NCBI GenBank assembly: GCA_029706075.1
Contig: JAINUG010000086.1
Coordinates: forward strand, 930,001-994,000
From: Aldrovandia affinis
Taxonomy: Eukaryota > Chordata > Actinopteri > Notacanthiformes > Halosauridae
DNA length: 64,000 nucleotides
Direction: 5' to 3'
Both the position numbers and the translations under genes were made by a program. This document shows, one piece after another, positions 24,237-36,903 of the stretch. The number at the start of each line of letters is the position of its first letter. The first letter of the stretch is position 1. The notes under the pieces are model-generated. The model saw nothing but the letters and a program-made list of their open reading frames with translations, did not search any database and was not told the DNA's origin.

Positions 24237-24599
24237 GGGCTGCTGTGTACCCCCCCGCGGCTGACGGGGCATGTAAACCCCGTTTCGCTGTTAGGAGCTC
24301 GACTCTCCTGCAGTTGGAGACCCGTTTGGTCGAGAGACCGTGCTGCTCTCCACCCCCAAACTAAAGACCCCCTCCCCTAAGGTAGGGCACGGTGAAACAT
24401 ACACCAGCACTGACTATAAACACAGAGCCCCCACCCCACCCCACCCCCAAGCCCTATGAAAGGAAAGCTCTCTCAGCCTCACATTCCTGCACCTCCACAC
24501 CGTCTCTCAGGACAAGGGTGGCTAGGTCAGCAGAAAGACAAGATGAGTAGAGGAGGAGTGGGATCAAGAGAAAGAGGGAAAAAATGAGCGTGGGGAGAA

Positions 24600-24700
24600 A
24601 GAGGAACACAGCGAGAGAGAGAGAGAGAGAGTCAGAGGAATGAAGAGAGAAGGAGAGAGAGAAGGAGAGGGAGAGGGAGAAAGAGATGGAGTAAGCGAGG
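24600..24700. repeat. GA-rich imperfect tract
   Basis: Short GA runs (24610-24632, 24655-24700) within purine-rich DNA. Confidence 0.85.
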
Positions 24701-25321
24701 GGGGAGGGGGTGATACAGGCACAGGGCCCTCTGGCAAGTGGAGACCCAGTACAGGCAGGCGGGGGTGCAGGCCAATGACAAGAGACGAAGAAGCGCTACA
24801 CGGACAACTCATCAAATTAGTCCTGCTGCACAGACACACATCCCTGTTAAAAAGGTTCAAAGAAGATTCAAAGAAGCTGAAGAAATTGCTCTCAGATTTA
24901 GCGGGCTGTTGGACCTGGCCGTCGTGCAGGTTCATAGGAGATGGCTGCGCTCAGAATAGCCGCTATGGGGTGGGGGGTCACACGTTTGTGTGAGGAAATT
25001 TGAGAGGAAGGAGTCCTCATTTTATTCCTGGGATAATCCTAGGAAATTGGACGGCGGTGGCTGGGGGGGAAGGCCGCAGACGCCGGCAGACGGGGAGACG
25101 GTATCAGTAACATGAGGCTTCTCTCGGCCCGGGGGGCAGCGGATACTGCTGCTCGCACACGCGGTGACTGAGAGCCACGGCATGTGAGCGTGTGTATGTT
25201 TGTGACTGCGTGTACGCACGTGTACACTTGTGAATATGAGGGTTGCTGTGCAGAGCTTGTGTTAATAAGCATGTGTGTGCGGGTTTGTGAGCACACGTGG
25301 GTGTGTATATGTTCTGTGTTG

Positions 25322-25350
<29 letters not shown>
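25322..25350. repeat. (TA)n microsatellite
   Basis: Fourteen or so AT units. Confidence 0.95.
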
Positions 25351-25352
<2 letters not shown>

Positions 25353-25521
25353 GTGCACATCTGTTCTTCTATTTTTCAGCTATGTCTGTGCTGTTGTCTT
25401 AACTGTTCCTGTTTTTTTTACGTTTTGTGTTTATGAACCCGTGTCAAAGACCATTTGGACAACAAAGTTCTTGTCTAATCTTCTAATCTAATCCTACATG
25501 TGAAGGTGTGCACCCATGCGC

Positions 25522-25524
<3 letters not shown>

Positions 25525-25584
<60 letters not shown>
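25525..25584. repeat. (GT)n microsatellite
   Basis: About 30 uninterrupted GT units. Confidence 0.97.
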
Positions 25585-25588
<4 letters not shown>

Positions 25589-26597
25589 CATGACGGCGAT
25601 ATTAAACCAAAAGACAAGATAAACAAAAAGACAAATAAAGCAGAGGCTTTCTTCCTAACTGCCACACAGCTCTGTGCGCACACACAACACCTGCACCCAC
25701 GGACGTTGCGAACACACAAAGCAGCAGAACAGTGCCGCCTCGGCGGCCGAGCCCCTCGCATTCATCTCAAAGAGCGCGTGCCGCTGCTAGTTTCACCGTC
25801 TGATGGAGGAAGTGGAGAGATGGCACAAAGGAACAAAGAACTCCGTCAGTGACCCCCCTACTTTGTGTTAGAGAGAGAGGGGGGAGGGGGGGAGAGGCTC
25901 CTCCCTCTTCAATTTCACAGGCCACTTCCCCCCCTGCGAACCCAGCTGAGACGATCTGTGTTCATTTACCTGTCACGCCCGGACCCCATCTAATGGATCC
26001 ACGTGGGCTTGTTTAACCGGGCCACCGATCCGCACAAGCTCTCTTTACTGCGGGGCTGCGGAGTGTCCGGAGACGGATTTTAACGCAAGAGAACAACGTT
26101 CACGTTCGCATCTGTCGGTGCAAACGGGAAAAATGAGAGATTTGATCTTTTTTGGGTCACATTTTACGCCACTTCTACGTGATCTCATCAGCAGTAAAAA
26201 AAGTCTGCTGGGGGGATTCGAACCGACGCTTCGTTGGTAAACTCTGGTCCTGATCAATCACACAGACACTGCACTGGGAGCTGCCCTGGAAACCTGACTC
26301 CCACAGGGACCAATCAGGAGAAGAAGCAGCTGTGCCAGAAATATTAGCGGATGTGCGAGTCCTGGGGAAAAAAAACCAGCGCCAAACTTTTGTATAAAAA
26401 CAGACGTGTATATTATACTTTAAAAAAACAACACTGACAGCATTTCAAACCTCATACCTCCAGTAAAGGCGGAACTAAAGAACAATTTGAGCGATCTCTC
26501 AAGAAATTCAATTAACCTTGCCCACAACTCAATATATGGGTTATTGCGTTTGTCCCAGACATTCTTCAAATAAAACATGATGAGAAACAAAGGGACA

Positions 26598-26598
26598 G

Positions 26599-26684
<86 letters not shown>

Positions 26685-26690
26685 AGAGAT
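26598..26690. repeat. (GA)n microsatellite
   Basis: GA array with a few AAAG, TAGA and GGAG interruptions. Confidence 0.95.
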
Positions 26691-27499
26691 ATACAAAGAG
26701 AAAGGGGGAGGGTGGGCGACGCAGCTTCCAAACCAACGCATACATAAGAATTCTTCCTTTATGGCAGCGCGGATTTCTCCATTTCAATTGTCCACACCAG
26801 AATCAAGTCTTTAATGATTCCAGCACTGGCAAGAAGGAACTGGAAGTGGATTTCTACCAAAGGTATTGGCAGGCGATTTTATCAGAAATTGAACCATGTG
26901 ACAGCAGGGACAGAAGCTTAGGGACGATTATTATGAAAAAAAAAAAAAAAAGTGGTTACATTTCATGGTCGTACCCACAAGATCAAATCTATCTGGATAT
27001 AAAAACAAATACAGCGTGTAACCTGCCGTGGGTGTGGCCTACATACCTGGTGTGCATCTTTCTAGAACTGTATCCTTCTTTGTGTGCTGCACAGGATCAC
27101 GCAAGCTCCATCGATGCACCATCGCAGCCACGCTTGATGGCGAGGAACCTAATACGTGTGGGCTACTGGAAAATCATCCCGAAATCTTGATGAGCAAATT
27201 ATTTATTTAACAAAATAAGCTGTTTGTTGTCACATGATAACCGACTGCACGATGATCCCTGTTGTCATCACTACTCAAAGACTATAAACTTATCAAAAAC
27301 GTCCCCCGACTGAACCAATCACAGCTGAACCCCTAGAAGTAGCAGAAGCCGCACGCTACGCTGTACTGTATGGTCTACAGTGGCCTGTCTCACTTGCAAA
27401 TGTGCATAACACCGACTTATAATGTGTAGCTAGCGTAAAGTAAAAACCACAACATTTCTGTATTTCTGGCTAGCTGTGGCCATGATAAATGTCTGCATA

Positions 27500-27692
27500 T
27501 ACACGCACACACAAACAGCCACACAAGTGCGTGCGTGCGTGCACGCACACACACACACACACACACAACACACACACACACACACAAACAAACAAACAAA
27601 CAAACAAACAAACAAACAAGCACACACAACACACACAGACACATACACATGCATGCGCACACACACACACACACACACGCACGCACACACCC
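27500..27692. repeat. (CA)n and (CAAA)n compound microsatellite
   Basis: CA arrays at about 27543-27590 and 27656-27690 flank eight or so CAAA units at 27586-27619. Confidence 0.95.
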
Positions 27693-28771
27693 TGCAGTCT
27701 AGACTCACTGAGACCCCTGTTATTGTTAGGGGTGTAATGACCAAGGTGATGGCCACCTAACCCTCAATTCCCAGACCGGCTCTGTTTTTTGCTCAATTGA
27801 ACATCGCTCTGAGATACCCCCAACCTCTAAGCCCCACAGCAAAACAACAATGGATTTCAGATGAAAATCTCCTGTTCCGTCTCCGGACTCCAGACTGTAA
27901 ATGTAACCAACAACTGCTCAAGTCCCATCTGCTGTACTCAATTGGACTTTCATACAAACCCATAAGAGAAATATGCTAAATAACAGCGTAAATATGTACA
28001 CATAAACTTGGCTCCACCTACCAGGGCAATGCTAACCCTACGTCACTGGCTTTCAGGCCTCTGGCGGCATGAAATCATGGTGCCCGTTTTTAAATGTCAC
28101 AATAATTACGGAAGCGTCGCACGCAGTATGTCCAGCATTTGCCGGACGGACATCCCGCACCAAGGTGAAAATGTGGTGCTTTACAAGGCGCTTTGCAGAC
28201 TTGTGAGATGCAGACATTTCACGTGCATTTTGAAACTATCCATTTTATCGGAAGTTAAACGTAGCGTTGTTTAGTTTGGTTAAAAGGCGGTTTTAAACGC
28301 ACTTCGCTTCGCTCTCCGACTGATGAGGTGAAGCCAACGACCAAAGTCGATCTGAATGCTTAATAGGTTTCTGGACTGCACCGACATTCTAAGCAGGCAA
28401 TTCAAGGAGGCAGTGTGAATTCAAGAAGAATGAAAAATATGATTTTGAAATGAAAAACCAGTTTGAAAACTGACCCCACATAAGTAGTGAATGGCTGACT
28501 CCTGCCCTGCGGTCTGGCTGTGATATCCCAGGGGAGGGGTCACGGAGGGGTCAGTATCTCAGAGGTCCAGCGAGCGCTCCCGTCCTGTTTATGAAACTGG
28601 CACTGCCGTACGGCGCGGCCTGCCATACCCTGTGCCACGGGCCTCCAGGCCGTTAAATCACTGACGTTTCGGAGGTGTCGCTCTCCGCCAGACGAAAGCG
28701 TGGAAGCGCTTCACTTTTTCCAAAGCGTCTGGAAAGAGCCCGAGGCATGCCAGACTGAGACGTGGAGAGTG

Positions 28772-29082
<311 letters not shown>

Positions 29083-30090
29083 AAACTAGAAAGGTTGAGA
29101 CAGGCAGAGAGAGAGCGAGAGTGGATGAATGCTGTCGTGAAAGCGTGATTTAAGCGCTGACCTGGGACCGGTGAGAACACGACTCGGTACCAACCAAACC
29201 CGAGAACAGGAGAGCTGCAGAAACCACTTTGAAGGAGAAATTAAAAAGATTGAGAGTTTGATCGATGCGTGACGTGAGACCGCTACCTTCTTACATGCAG
29301 CAAGTGTTCGAAAAAAAAAAAAAAAAAAAGACAAGCTTCCATTCCAGATTGGATTGCAAATCTTAGGTAGTGAAAAGTGAGAGAGATACGGGACACACAC
29401 TGTCCAAATGGATCATTTACGACTATTTGCATTAAACGCCAGCATGCACAGTGAAACAGGAAGACACTGCAAAGCATTCATAGAGCTGAGAGTACAGTGG
29501 ATATTAATATTAAGGGAAATAAGTATTCAATGAGACAAATCTATCACAGAAAGAGAAGACATCCACTGATGGAGCAAAGCTTTCGCAGTGATAAGGCTAC
29601 TGCGCTTTTCAGCATAAACCTTGAACTCCCGTCACGTGACAAGCATGCCATTGTACTCTGGGGCATGACGGAGCGTCGTTAAAGCGAGGCGCGGTGGGGG
29701 GCAGGGATTAGCCAATCACCGCGATGGACGAGCACTCCCCGCGGACAGCGATGGCTGTCCGTCATATGCCGGGACTCGCGCATAGGAGGCGGCCCTGGAA
29801 GCCGTTCCTCTGGGATGCCGTCTAGACCCAGCGCAGAAACAAAGGACGGATGGTTTAGTCCACAGAGCGTGCGTGCGCGACGCAGGGCTTCCGTTAGCCA
29901 GATCGGACGGCAATTCAACAATCAATCTATATTTTGTATAGTGGCAAGAAAAATCTGGTTGCCACGCAGTGTTTCACAGTGGACGTTTTCCAGGAGAAAA
30001 AATTAAAACGTAACAAAAAAGGAAAATTACTCCCTGACCCCGTAGTAGGAGACCGAGCCGAGCTCCTGGAATTGAGTGGGATAGAAACAC

Positions 30091-30132
30091 ATTAGTCTGC
30101 TAAATGCTTAAAATGTAAATGTAAAATGTAAC
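30091..30132 (+). repeat. L2/SINE 3' tail relic
   Basis: AGTCTGCTAAATGCTTAAAA followed by three TGTAA-type units; this is the end of an L2-type element or a SINE that uses its tail. Confidence 0.6.
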
Positions 30133-30297
30133 ATTAGCCCTCTTAGCGCATTAGGACACTGAACATAAGCCTATACAAACCAAAGTTTGTCAGCATTTTT
30201 AAGAGTGGCTGGGCCACTCAGGTCCAACTCCACTGATGCTGCTTAAAGCTCAGCCCACAGCTGAACTGCAACCCTCCCAATCACCATCACAGCTATA

Positions 30298-31866
30298 TAC
30301 AATGGGGGAAATAAGTATTGAACACATCAACATTTTGCCCAGTAAATGTATTTCCAATGAGCCTATTCAAGTGAAATTTGCACCAGACTAAAAAAATTAA
30401 GACAAAAATCTAAACATTAAAGTCCATATGTAAATAAAGTTATGTGTAATAAAGTGGAATGAAACAGGAAAAAAGTAAGAAAAAGCAGTACACCACAGCA
30501 AGGAAAGGCAAGGAACCAGCTGAAAACCAGAACTAATTAGGAGGCAACTCTACCTCCAATCTGTGCTAATTCATGTCAGCTGGGTTAGAATATATTGATG
30601 GGCTATAAAAGTTTTTTTTTGTTACCAAGGTGCCACACAAGAAACATCTAATGATGGGTAAAAGCAAAGAGCTCTCTCAAGACCTTCACAACCAGATTGT
30701 TGCAAAACATGAAAATGGAATTGGCTACAGACGTATTTCACAACTTCTGAATCTTCCAGTAAGCACCATTGGGGCATTATCCGTAAGTGGAAGCAACATC
30801 ACTCCACCATCAACCAGCCACGCACAGGAGCTCCTCGCAAGATTTCTGATCAGGGAGTCAGAAGGATACTTAGAAGAGTAACCAAAGAGCCAAGGACCAC
30901 TAGGAAAGAGCTCCAGAAAGACTTGGAGGCAGCAGGTACAACTGTGACAGAAAGGACAGTAGGCAATGCACTCCACCGCCATGGCCTGTGTGCACGCTCA
31001 GCCCGCAAGGCTCCACTACTGAAAAAAAGACATGTTGAAGCTTGTTTAAAGTTTGCCAAACAACATTTGGCATGTACTCTGGTCAGATGAGACCAAAATT
31101 GAACTTTTTGGCTGTCACACAACACACCATGTTTGGAGGAGAAAAGGCACTGCACATCACCCGAAGAACACTATACCAACAGTGAAGTTTGGAGGTGGAA
31201 GTATCATGATGTGGGGCTGTTTCTCCTCTCGTGGTACTGGCAGACTTCATATCATTGAAGGAACAATGAATGGAGCCATGAACAGAGAGATTCTTGAGAT
31301 GAACCTGCTGCCATCCACCAGGATGCTGAGGATGAGACGTGGGTGGACCTTCCAGCAGGACAACGATCCAAAGCATACAGCAAAGGAAACTTGCAATTGG
31401 TTTCAGAGAAAGAAAATCAACTTGTTGGAATGGCCCAGTCAATCACCTGACTTAAACCCAATTGAACATTTGTGGAAGCATCTGAAGATCCAGATTCACA
31501 AGAGGGCCCCCGGCAAACTTCAAGATTTAAAGACAATCTGTATAGAGGAATGGGCCAAAATCACACCTGAATACTGCGGGCGATTAGTTACTTCATACAG
31601 AGCGCCTTGAAGCTGTCATTGCAAACAAAGGCTTCTCCACTAAGTATTGAATTAATTTCAGTTAGTGTGTTCAATACTTTTTTTTCCTATGTCATTCCAC
31701 TTTATTACACATAACTTTATTTACATATGGACTTTAATGTTTCGATTTTTTTGGATTTCTTGAGTTAATACCAAAGTCTGGTGCAAATTTCACTTGAATG
31801 GCCTCATTGGAAATAAATTTACTGGGAAAAATGTTGATGTGTTCAATATTTATTTCCCCCATTGTA
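30298..31866 (+). mobile_element. Tc1/mariner element with ~190-bp inverted repeats
   Basis: Bounded by TA (30298-30299 and 31865-31866), 1,569 bp. The left end CAATGGGGGAAATAAGTATT is matched by the complement of the right end CAATGGGGGAAATAAATATT, and the similarity continues for about 190 bp to the AGGAAAAAAGTA region, with a small gap near 30390. Long inverted repeats with an inner repeated motif are typical of IR/DR-type Tc1 elements. It lies in intron 4, opposite in orientation to the host gene. Confidence 0.96.
30651..31610 (+). pseudogene. Tc1-like transposase with two frameshifts
   Basis: The likely start is the ATG at 30651 or 30654 ([20 protein letters not shown]), with a paired-like DNA-binding region. 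Frame shifts by one near 30775 (continuing [20 protein letters not shown]) and again near 31060. The catalytic part is whole: Asp in WSDETK (about 31088), Asp in [12 protein letters not shown] (about 31360) and Glu in [11 protein letters not shown] (about 31463), with 34 residues between the last two (DD34E). It ends at TGA 31608-31610. Only small indels separate it from an open gene, but it is not coding as it stands. Confidence 0.94.
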
Positions 31867-32229
31867 TCTGAATTCCAGAACAGTGAGGCCTGGAAAATAC
31901 CTTCTTATGATCAATACTTAATCGTGAGTACGTTGCAAGGATGATGGAATTAATTTTTTAAAAATAGGTGTAAGATTTTTATTTTTTTTAAAAGCACAAA
32001 AACTGCACCTCAAATTTAAATACTTCAGTGGCACTCTATAGCTTAAATCATGGATGTGTACGCTGGCTTTACTGCAGCTCAGCATTAAAACATCTGATTT
32101 AATTAATTGGAGACCATGATTGGTGGATTAGTTGAATCAGGTGTTAAACGAAAGCCTGCACCCACACCAGCACTTCTCGAATAAGTTTGGACACCCCTGG
32201 TCTAAACTGCCTGCATACTCTTTTAGTTT

Positions 32230-32402
32230 GACAGTGAGGAGTCATTCCTTTAGTTACTGTGTGACAGATAGATCTCTCTCCTGTAGTTACTGTTTGACAT
32301 TGAGATCTCTCTCCTGTAGTTACTGTGTGACAGAGAGATCTCTCTCCTGTAGTTACTGTGTCACAGAGAGATCTCTCCAGTTACTGTGTCACAGATAGAT
32401 CT
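32230..32402. repeat. 33-bp minisatellite, left block
   Basis: Units of about 33 bp built on TAGTTACTGTGTGACAGAGA plus GATCTCTCTCCT. About five diverged units, cut off at 32402 by an L2 insertion; the same array continues at 32880. Confidence 0.93.
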
Positions 32403-32879
32403 TTACATTACATTACATTACATTACAGGCATTTGGCAGACGCTCTTATCCAGAGCGACGTACAACAAAGTGTTAACCGTAGTCAAGAACAGTTTAGCTG
32501 AAAGCCACCCTAGTGGGAAGTACAGTTCTTGGGTGCTAGGAGCAACCACATAGTTAAACTAGGACCCTGTAGGTAAATCTGTAGCCACAATTCAGAGGTA
32601 GCAATAAAGCAATCAATGCAGAAAATAATGCCTAAGCCTAATACAATACATAAACAAGTAGACATGTGTAAAACTAAGCAACTGTGTCCCTAAGTTAACA
32701 AAAACCGGACTACGGGAGAGGTGCACCCTGAAGAGGTGAGTCTTCAGTCGTCGCTTGAAGGTGGCTAGGGTCTCAGCTGTTCTGACTTCCAAAGGAAGGT
32801 CATTCCACCATCGTGGAGCCAGAACCGACAGGAGACGTGACTGGGAAGCGCAGGTGCGGAGGGGGGAAGGTGCTAGGCG
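32403..32879 (-). mobile_element. 5'-truncated L2-type LINE inserted in the minisatellite
   Basis: On the minus strand it starts within the end of ORF2 (APRWWNDLPLEVRTAE, then TFKRRLKTHLFRVHLS and a stop), continues through a 3' UTR and ends CGCTCTGGATAAGAGCGTCT, GCCAAATGCC and TGTAA-type repeats (complement of 32403-32428). These are features of L2-clade elements of the UnaL2 kind. Both flanks are the same 33-bp satellite, so the insertion is later than the array. A target duplication, if any, is at most a few bases (TCT). Confidence 0.88.
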
Positions 32880-33690
32880 TCTCTCTCCTGTAGTTACTGT
32901 GTGACAGAGAGATCTCTCTCCTTCAGTTACTGTGTGACAGAGAGATCTCTCTCCTTTAGTTACTGTGTGACAGAGACATCTCTCTCCTGTAGTTACTGTG
33001 TGACAGACAGATCTATCTCCTGTAGTTACTGTGTGACAGAGAGATATCTCTCCTTTAGTTACTGTGTGACAGAGAGATCTCTCTCCTGTAGTAACTGTGT
33101 GACAGATAGATCTCTCTTCTTTAGTTACTGTGTGACAGAGAGATCTCTCTCCTTTAGTTACTGTGTGACAGACAGATCTCTCTCCTGTAGTTACTGTGTG
33201 ACAGAGAGATCTCTCTCCTTTAGTTACTGTGTGACAGAGATCTCTCTCCTTTAGTTACTGTGTGACAGAGACATCTCTCTCCTTTAGTTACTGTGTGACA
33301 GAGAGATCTCTCTCCTGTAGTTACTGTGTGACAGAGAGATCTCTCTCCTGTAGTTACTGTGTGACAGAGAGATCTCCTGTAGTTACTGTGTGACAGAGAC
33401 ATCTCTCTCCTTTAGTTACTGTGTGACAGAGAGATCTCTCTCCTGTAGTTACTGTGTGACAGACAGATCTCTCTCCTTTAGTTACTGTGTGACAGAGAGA
33501 TCTGTCTTCTTTAGTTACTGTAAGACATTGAGATCTCTTCACTGTCATATGGTTAGTGAGATCTCAGTGTGTGACAGTGAGATTTCTCTTGTTTGGTTAA
33601 TACGTGACAGTGAGATCTCAATTGTTTGATTCATATGTGACAGTGAAGGCTCTTTCCTTAACGTACTGTGTGACAAGAGAGAACAGCCAT
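32880..33690. repeat. 33-bp minisatellite, right block
   Basis: About 19 good units to 33535, then decayed units (GTGACAGTGAGATCTC) to about 33690. The unit is a multiple of three with no stop in one frame on each strand, which makes long open frames reading (T)ERSLSFSYCV on plus and GERSLCHTVT on minus. Confidence 0.95.
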
Positions 33691-34315
33691 TATTCACTCC
33701 CATGCATTTTTGGACAGCTACACAGGAACGTGGATCGCAAGGATCAAGCCACAAGTATGGACTCTCTGCTCTCCCAATGGCAACTGTTGGTGAGTGATTT
33801 CATTCAGTGCACAGCTCAAAAAACACTTTCATTCTAGGCAAAACGAAACATTTAAAAAGCTCAACAAAAGAATAAAAACAACAAGAATAATAACAATTAT
33901 TATAACTATGATGCACAAATAGCGAATATACAAGTTAAAAAGAGGCAAATATAAAACAAATAAGCACAATGGGCAATGTATAATCAGAGAAAAGTAATAA
34001 AAAACTCAAATAAAAATCAATGTCTCAGTCAGGACCCCAGAAGTGGGGATCCCTCTCCATTGCCTGAAACCAGAGTGATGCAGAACTCCTCAAATTAGTT
34101 AAAACACAGTGACCCCAAACCCTCATTGTGAGAACAACAGTGGTGCCCACTTCCTGTGAAATTCAATTGGCTGTGGTAATTTGTCAAGCTTTTTCTATTT
34201 TTTGGGTCTGCACAGCTCTGTCCAAAGAACAGATTCAATTACTGAGCCTGTTTTGAGAGGCGGTGTTGCATTCCACGCAAAGACGCTCTCAAAACCCTAC
34301 AAGATGCTCATCTGC

Positions 34316-34608
34316 GGGGGCCTACAATAGCGTAGCGGTCTAACGCACCCATATTGGCTGGTCCTTTACGAGTGTAAGCTGCCTATCACGGTCGCGTTTC
34401 GAAACCCAGACTGGCCCTGGTGGGTTGCCCCGATCGGCTGTCCACCCCAGGGGGAGGGTGAGCTGCCACGAATTTGCTGAGAAGCGCGTATAGATGACTC
34501 CAGAATGTGGGAGTTCGCTGCCCTCTGAGAATTAGCTTGCCTCGCAGAGATGAGTGGAAAAATCTAAATAAATGAGGGAGAGGAAAAAATCGAAATAAAT
34601 AGAGAAAA
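34316..34608 (+). mobile_element. tRNA-derived SINE with 15-bp target duplication
   Basis: Head ATAGCGTAGCGGTCTAACGC and B-box-like GTTTCGAAACCC, a CAGGGGGAGGG-type core and an A-rich end. It is flanked by AAGATGCTCATCTGC at 34301-34315 and again at 34609-34623, a perfect 15-bp duplication, as expected of LINE-driven insertion. Confidence 0.88.
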
Positions 34609-36114
34609 AAGATGCTCATCTGCTCACTATTAAAGCCGCTGCTTCATTTCTGGGTTGCAGCGCGCCAAAGAAATCAAAGGGCTCCTCTGCCACGCTGTCA
34701 ACTGATACAGAACTAAGTACAGAAGATACAGAAATGATACAGTGAACAGTTAGAAGCTACTTATCACACACAACTTGCAAGTACCTGAATGATCTCAGTC
34801 TTGTGAAATGTTTTTCTTCTTTTCTTTCACTATAATACCGACTTTAGTGTTGTGCAGAAATACGCCATAATGATGTGCCCTTTAATTGGACACACTGTAA
34901 AGGGAATAATTTATGTTGGATTCAGCTGCCGTACACCCCGGGGGAAGCAATTCCTGCAACACAGGGCCAAGTGGCTGCTGCCCTCTACGGGTTTACAGAT
35001 GCAATTACGCCGCAAATTTAAAAACAAAATTCAGAAGAGCCGCACAATTAGAACAATTTCTCCTTTAAAATATGGTTGACCGAACAGTGCAGATCAGGGA
35101 CGCGGCGAGAACGAGTCGATGTTTTAGGTCGAGCCGGCTCCGAAACAGGCACAGCCTCGTCGTGGCGGATGCCGTCCGGCACGATAACGGAGAGCTCGAG
35201 ACGAGTGTCGTCCGAGTCCCCCCCACCCCCCACCCACCAAGAGCGTTTTCTCCCGGCGCCTCGTCTAGCCCCCGCCACATTAACAGGATTAGCATTTAGA
35301 GCACGGGACGCTCCACGCGTCCGTTTGCTCCTGATTTTCAACATTTTTAGAAAAAAACCTCAACAAAAACAAAATGTATTCTACTTGTGACGATTCTGTT
35401 TTGTGAGCACATCCCTCCCACGCAGTTGGAGCCTGGCGGCCTGTATCCCCTGTAGCGCTGCGGCACCTTCTGTCTGCTGAGCTGCGATCTGCTTACACGC
35501 CTGCTTAAGTGGGTTCTTTACTGTACTGGATATGTTTTCAACGGAGGAAACAACAACGAAAGAGGTATTTAATAAGAACCAAAAAAGGGTTATTTAACAG
35601 CAGGAGTTCAAAAATTCGATGAAACCTCTACCAGCGGCACTGCACGCATTCTGTAATTACTGTGATTAGCATTAGCGCACTTCTTTGAGATTCGCATAGG
35701 CAATAGGTCCTTCAAGCCGAGCCCCTCGGAATGTTACGGTGTAAATCCGCGTGGCCATTTCACAACGCGGACTCAATTAAGTCAACGTCAATGTAAATGA
35801 CTTGACCGACAATTATCTACCGAAACAGAATATCGAGCTCTCTGCACATCCGCTGAAAAGTTCAGGTCCTGCCACCAAATGTTCGATCACCAGAACTATG
35901 ATACCAAAATTATTGTTCTGCAAAATGTGTTTTATGTCTGACAAAACAGACTTTTTCAGTCGTACTTTAAGCCAACCATTTTCTGGCCTATAAAAAAAAA
36001 TAATAATAATAAATAAAAACCAGATAGAAAAATGAGCATGATACAGATTCACAGCTGAGAGTAGCTTGTTTATCTGTAGAGGTTGAAGGGGGGAGGAGAA
36101 AGATAATATAATAA

Positions 36115-36265
36115 TAATAATATACGCCATTTAGCAGACGCTTTTATCCAAAGCGACTTACAGTAGTGAATGCATACATTTTCAGTATATGTGGCCCCAG
36201 TGGGGATTGAACCCACAACCTAAGCGTTGCCAAGGCTGTGCTCTACCAACTGAGCCACAGAGAAC
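36115..36265 (-). mobile_element. tRNA-derived SINE with L2-type tail (minus strand)
   Basis: The complement reads TGTGGCTCAGTTGGTAGAGC and GGGTTCAATCCCCACTGG (A and B boxes), then GTAAGTCGCTTTGGATAAAA and GCGTCTGCTAAATGGCG. Same family as 1930-2062 and better preserved. Confidence 0.8.
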
Positions 36266-36709
36266 CACAAAAAGAGTTATTTTATTTTATCATTTTGAAT
36301 TGAGAAAGATCTCGTGTAGGGGGGGAGGGGGGGGAGAAAGCAACACAGCTGGAGCCCAACACTGCTGCTCGCTTGTGAAGCGCTCTAATTACGCCAATCA
36401 CCAGAAGCCAACTTCCTTCTCTGGGGCTGAACCCCGCAGGCGAGGCGGGGGCCAAATGCGCCGTCGCTGCGAGGCTCGCGCTCCATTTTCCGGCAAATTC
36501 CATATCAGCCGAGCAACCGAGTCAATATTTCATTCGAGATACGATAAACAGCTTAGAGCCCGTGGCTACGGTATTCTCTTGAGCTCCTCGTACAGCATGT
36601 TCCCGGCGAAGTGCACTCCGTGAACCCGGAATGCATAAAATGCCTTAAAGTCAACAGCGGGGAGTCGGTTTCTCCCAGGCGTGCCATGCGAACGCCCACG
36701 GTTCCTCAC

Positions 36710-36794
36710 CTGTACGGTTCCGAAGTCGACGTTTTCGTAGTGGAAGTGGGCGCATTCTGCCAGCTTGGGAAAGTGGCCCTTGGTGAAAGACAAC
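36710..36794 (-). CDS. arhgap32: arhgap32-like coding exon 4 (start of the PX domain)
   Basis: One base plus 28 codons: LSFTKGHFPKLAECAHFHYE then NVDFGTVQ. Acceptor TTACAG|G, donor CAG|GTGAGG, phase 0 out. HFPKLAECAHFHYENVDFG is the highly conserved entry to the PX fold in ARHGAP32/33 proteins. The very long intron that follows (about 22.5 kb) holds most of the mobile elements and satellites in the window. Confidence 0.93.
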
Positions 36795-36903
36795 CTGTAA
36801 AGGAGACCAGAGGAGCCGCCGGTCAACAATGTCCCAAGGCGGGACGGAGGCGTGTCGGGGGGCCGGGGGAGGGGATTGGGTGTGGAGGGGGCGGAGCACG
36901 TAC

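Larger units (their letters stand above)
33840..36709. other. Intron 4, stretch before exon 4
   Basis: Contains the SINEs at 34316-34608 and 36115-36265. A GC-rich block at 35070-35300 has an open minus-strand frame (DTRLELSVIVPDGIRHDEAV...), but no acceptor site was found next to it. The rest is AT-rich with nothing recognised. Confidence 0.5.

Noticed and set aside
26195-26260. tRNA-like T-arm GGTTCGAATCC on the minus strand followed by a T run
   Set aside because: No matching acceptor stem or A box at the right distance; at most a SINE or tRNA remnant.
27430-27760. Cys/Val or Thr/His repeat frames (also at 18.6, 25.5, 40.5 and 48.5 kb)
   Set aside because: They are translations of (GT)n/(CA)n microsatellites.
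32230-33690. Regularly repeated array that might be taken for CRISPR or a repeat protein
   Set aside because: Units are contiguous without spacers and open on both strands; the context is an intron of a fish gene. It is a minisatellite.
35070-35300. GC-rich minus-strand frame with DTRLELSVIVPDG
   Set aside because: No acceptor site next to it and no recognised domain; not in phase with a known exon gap.
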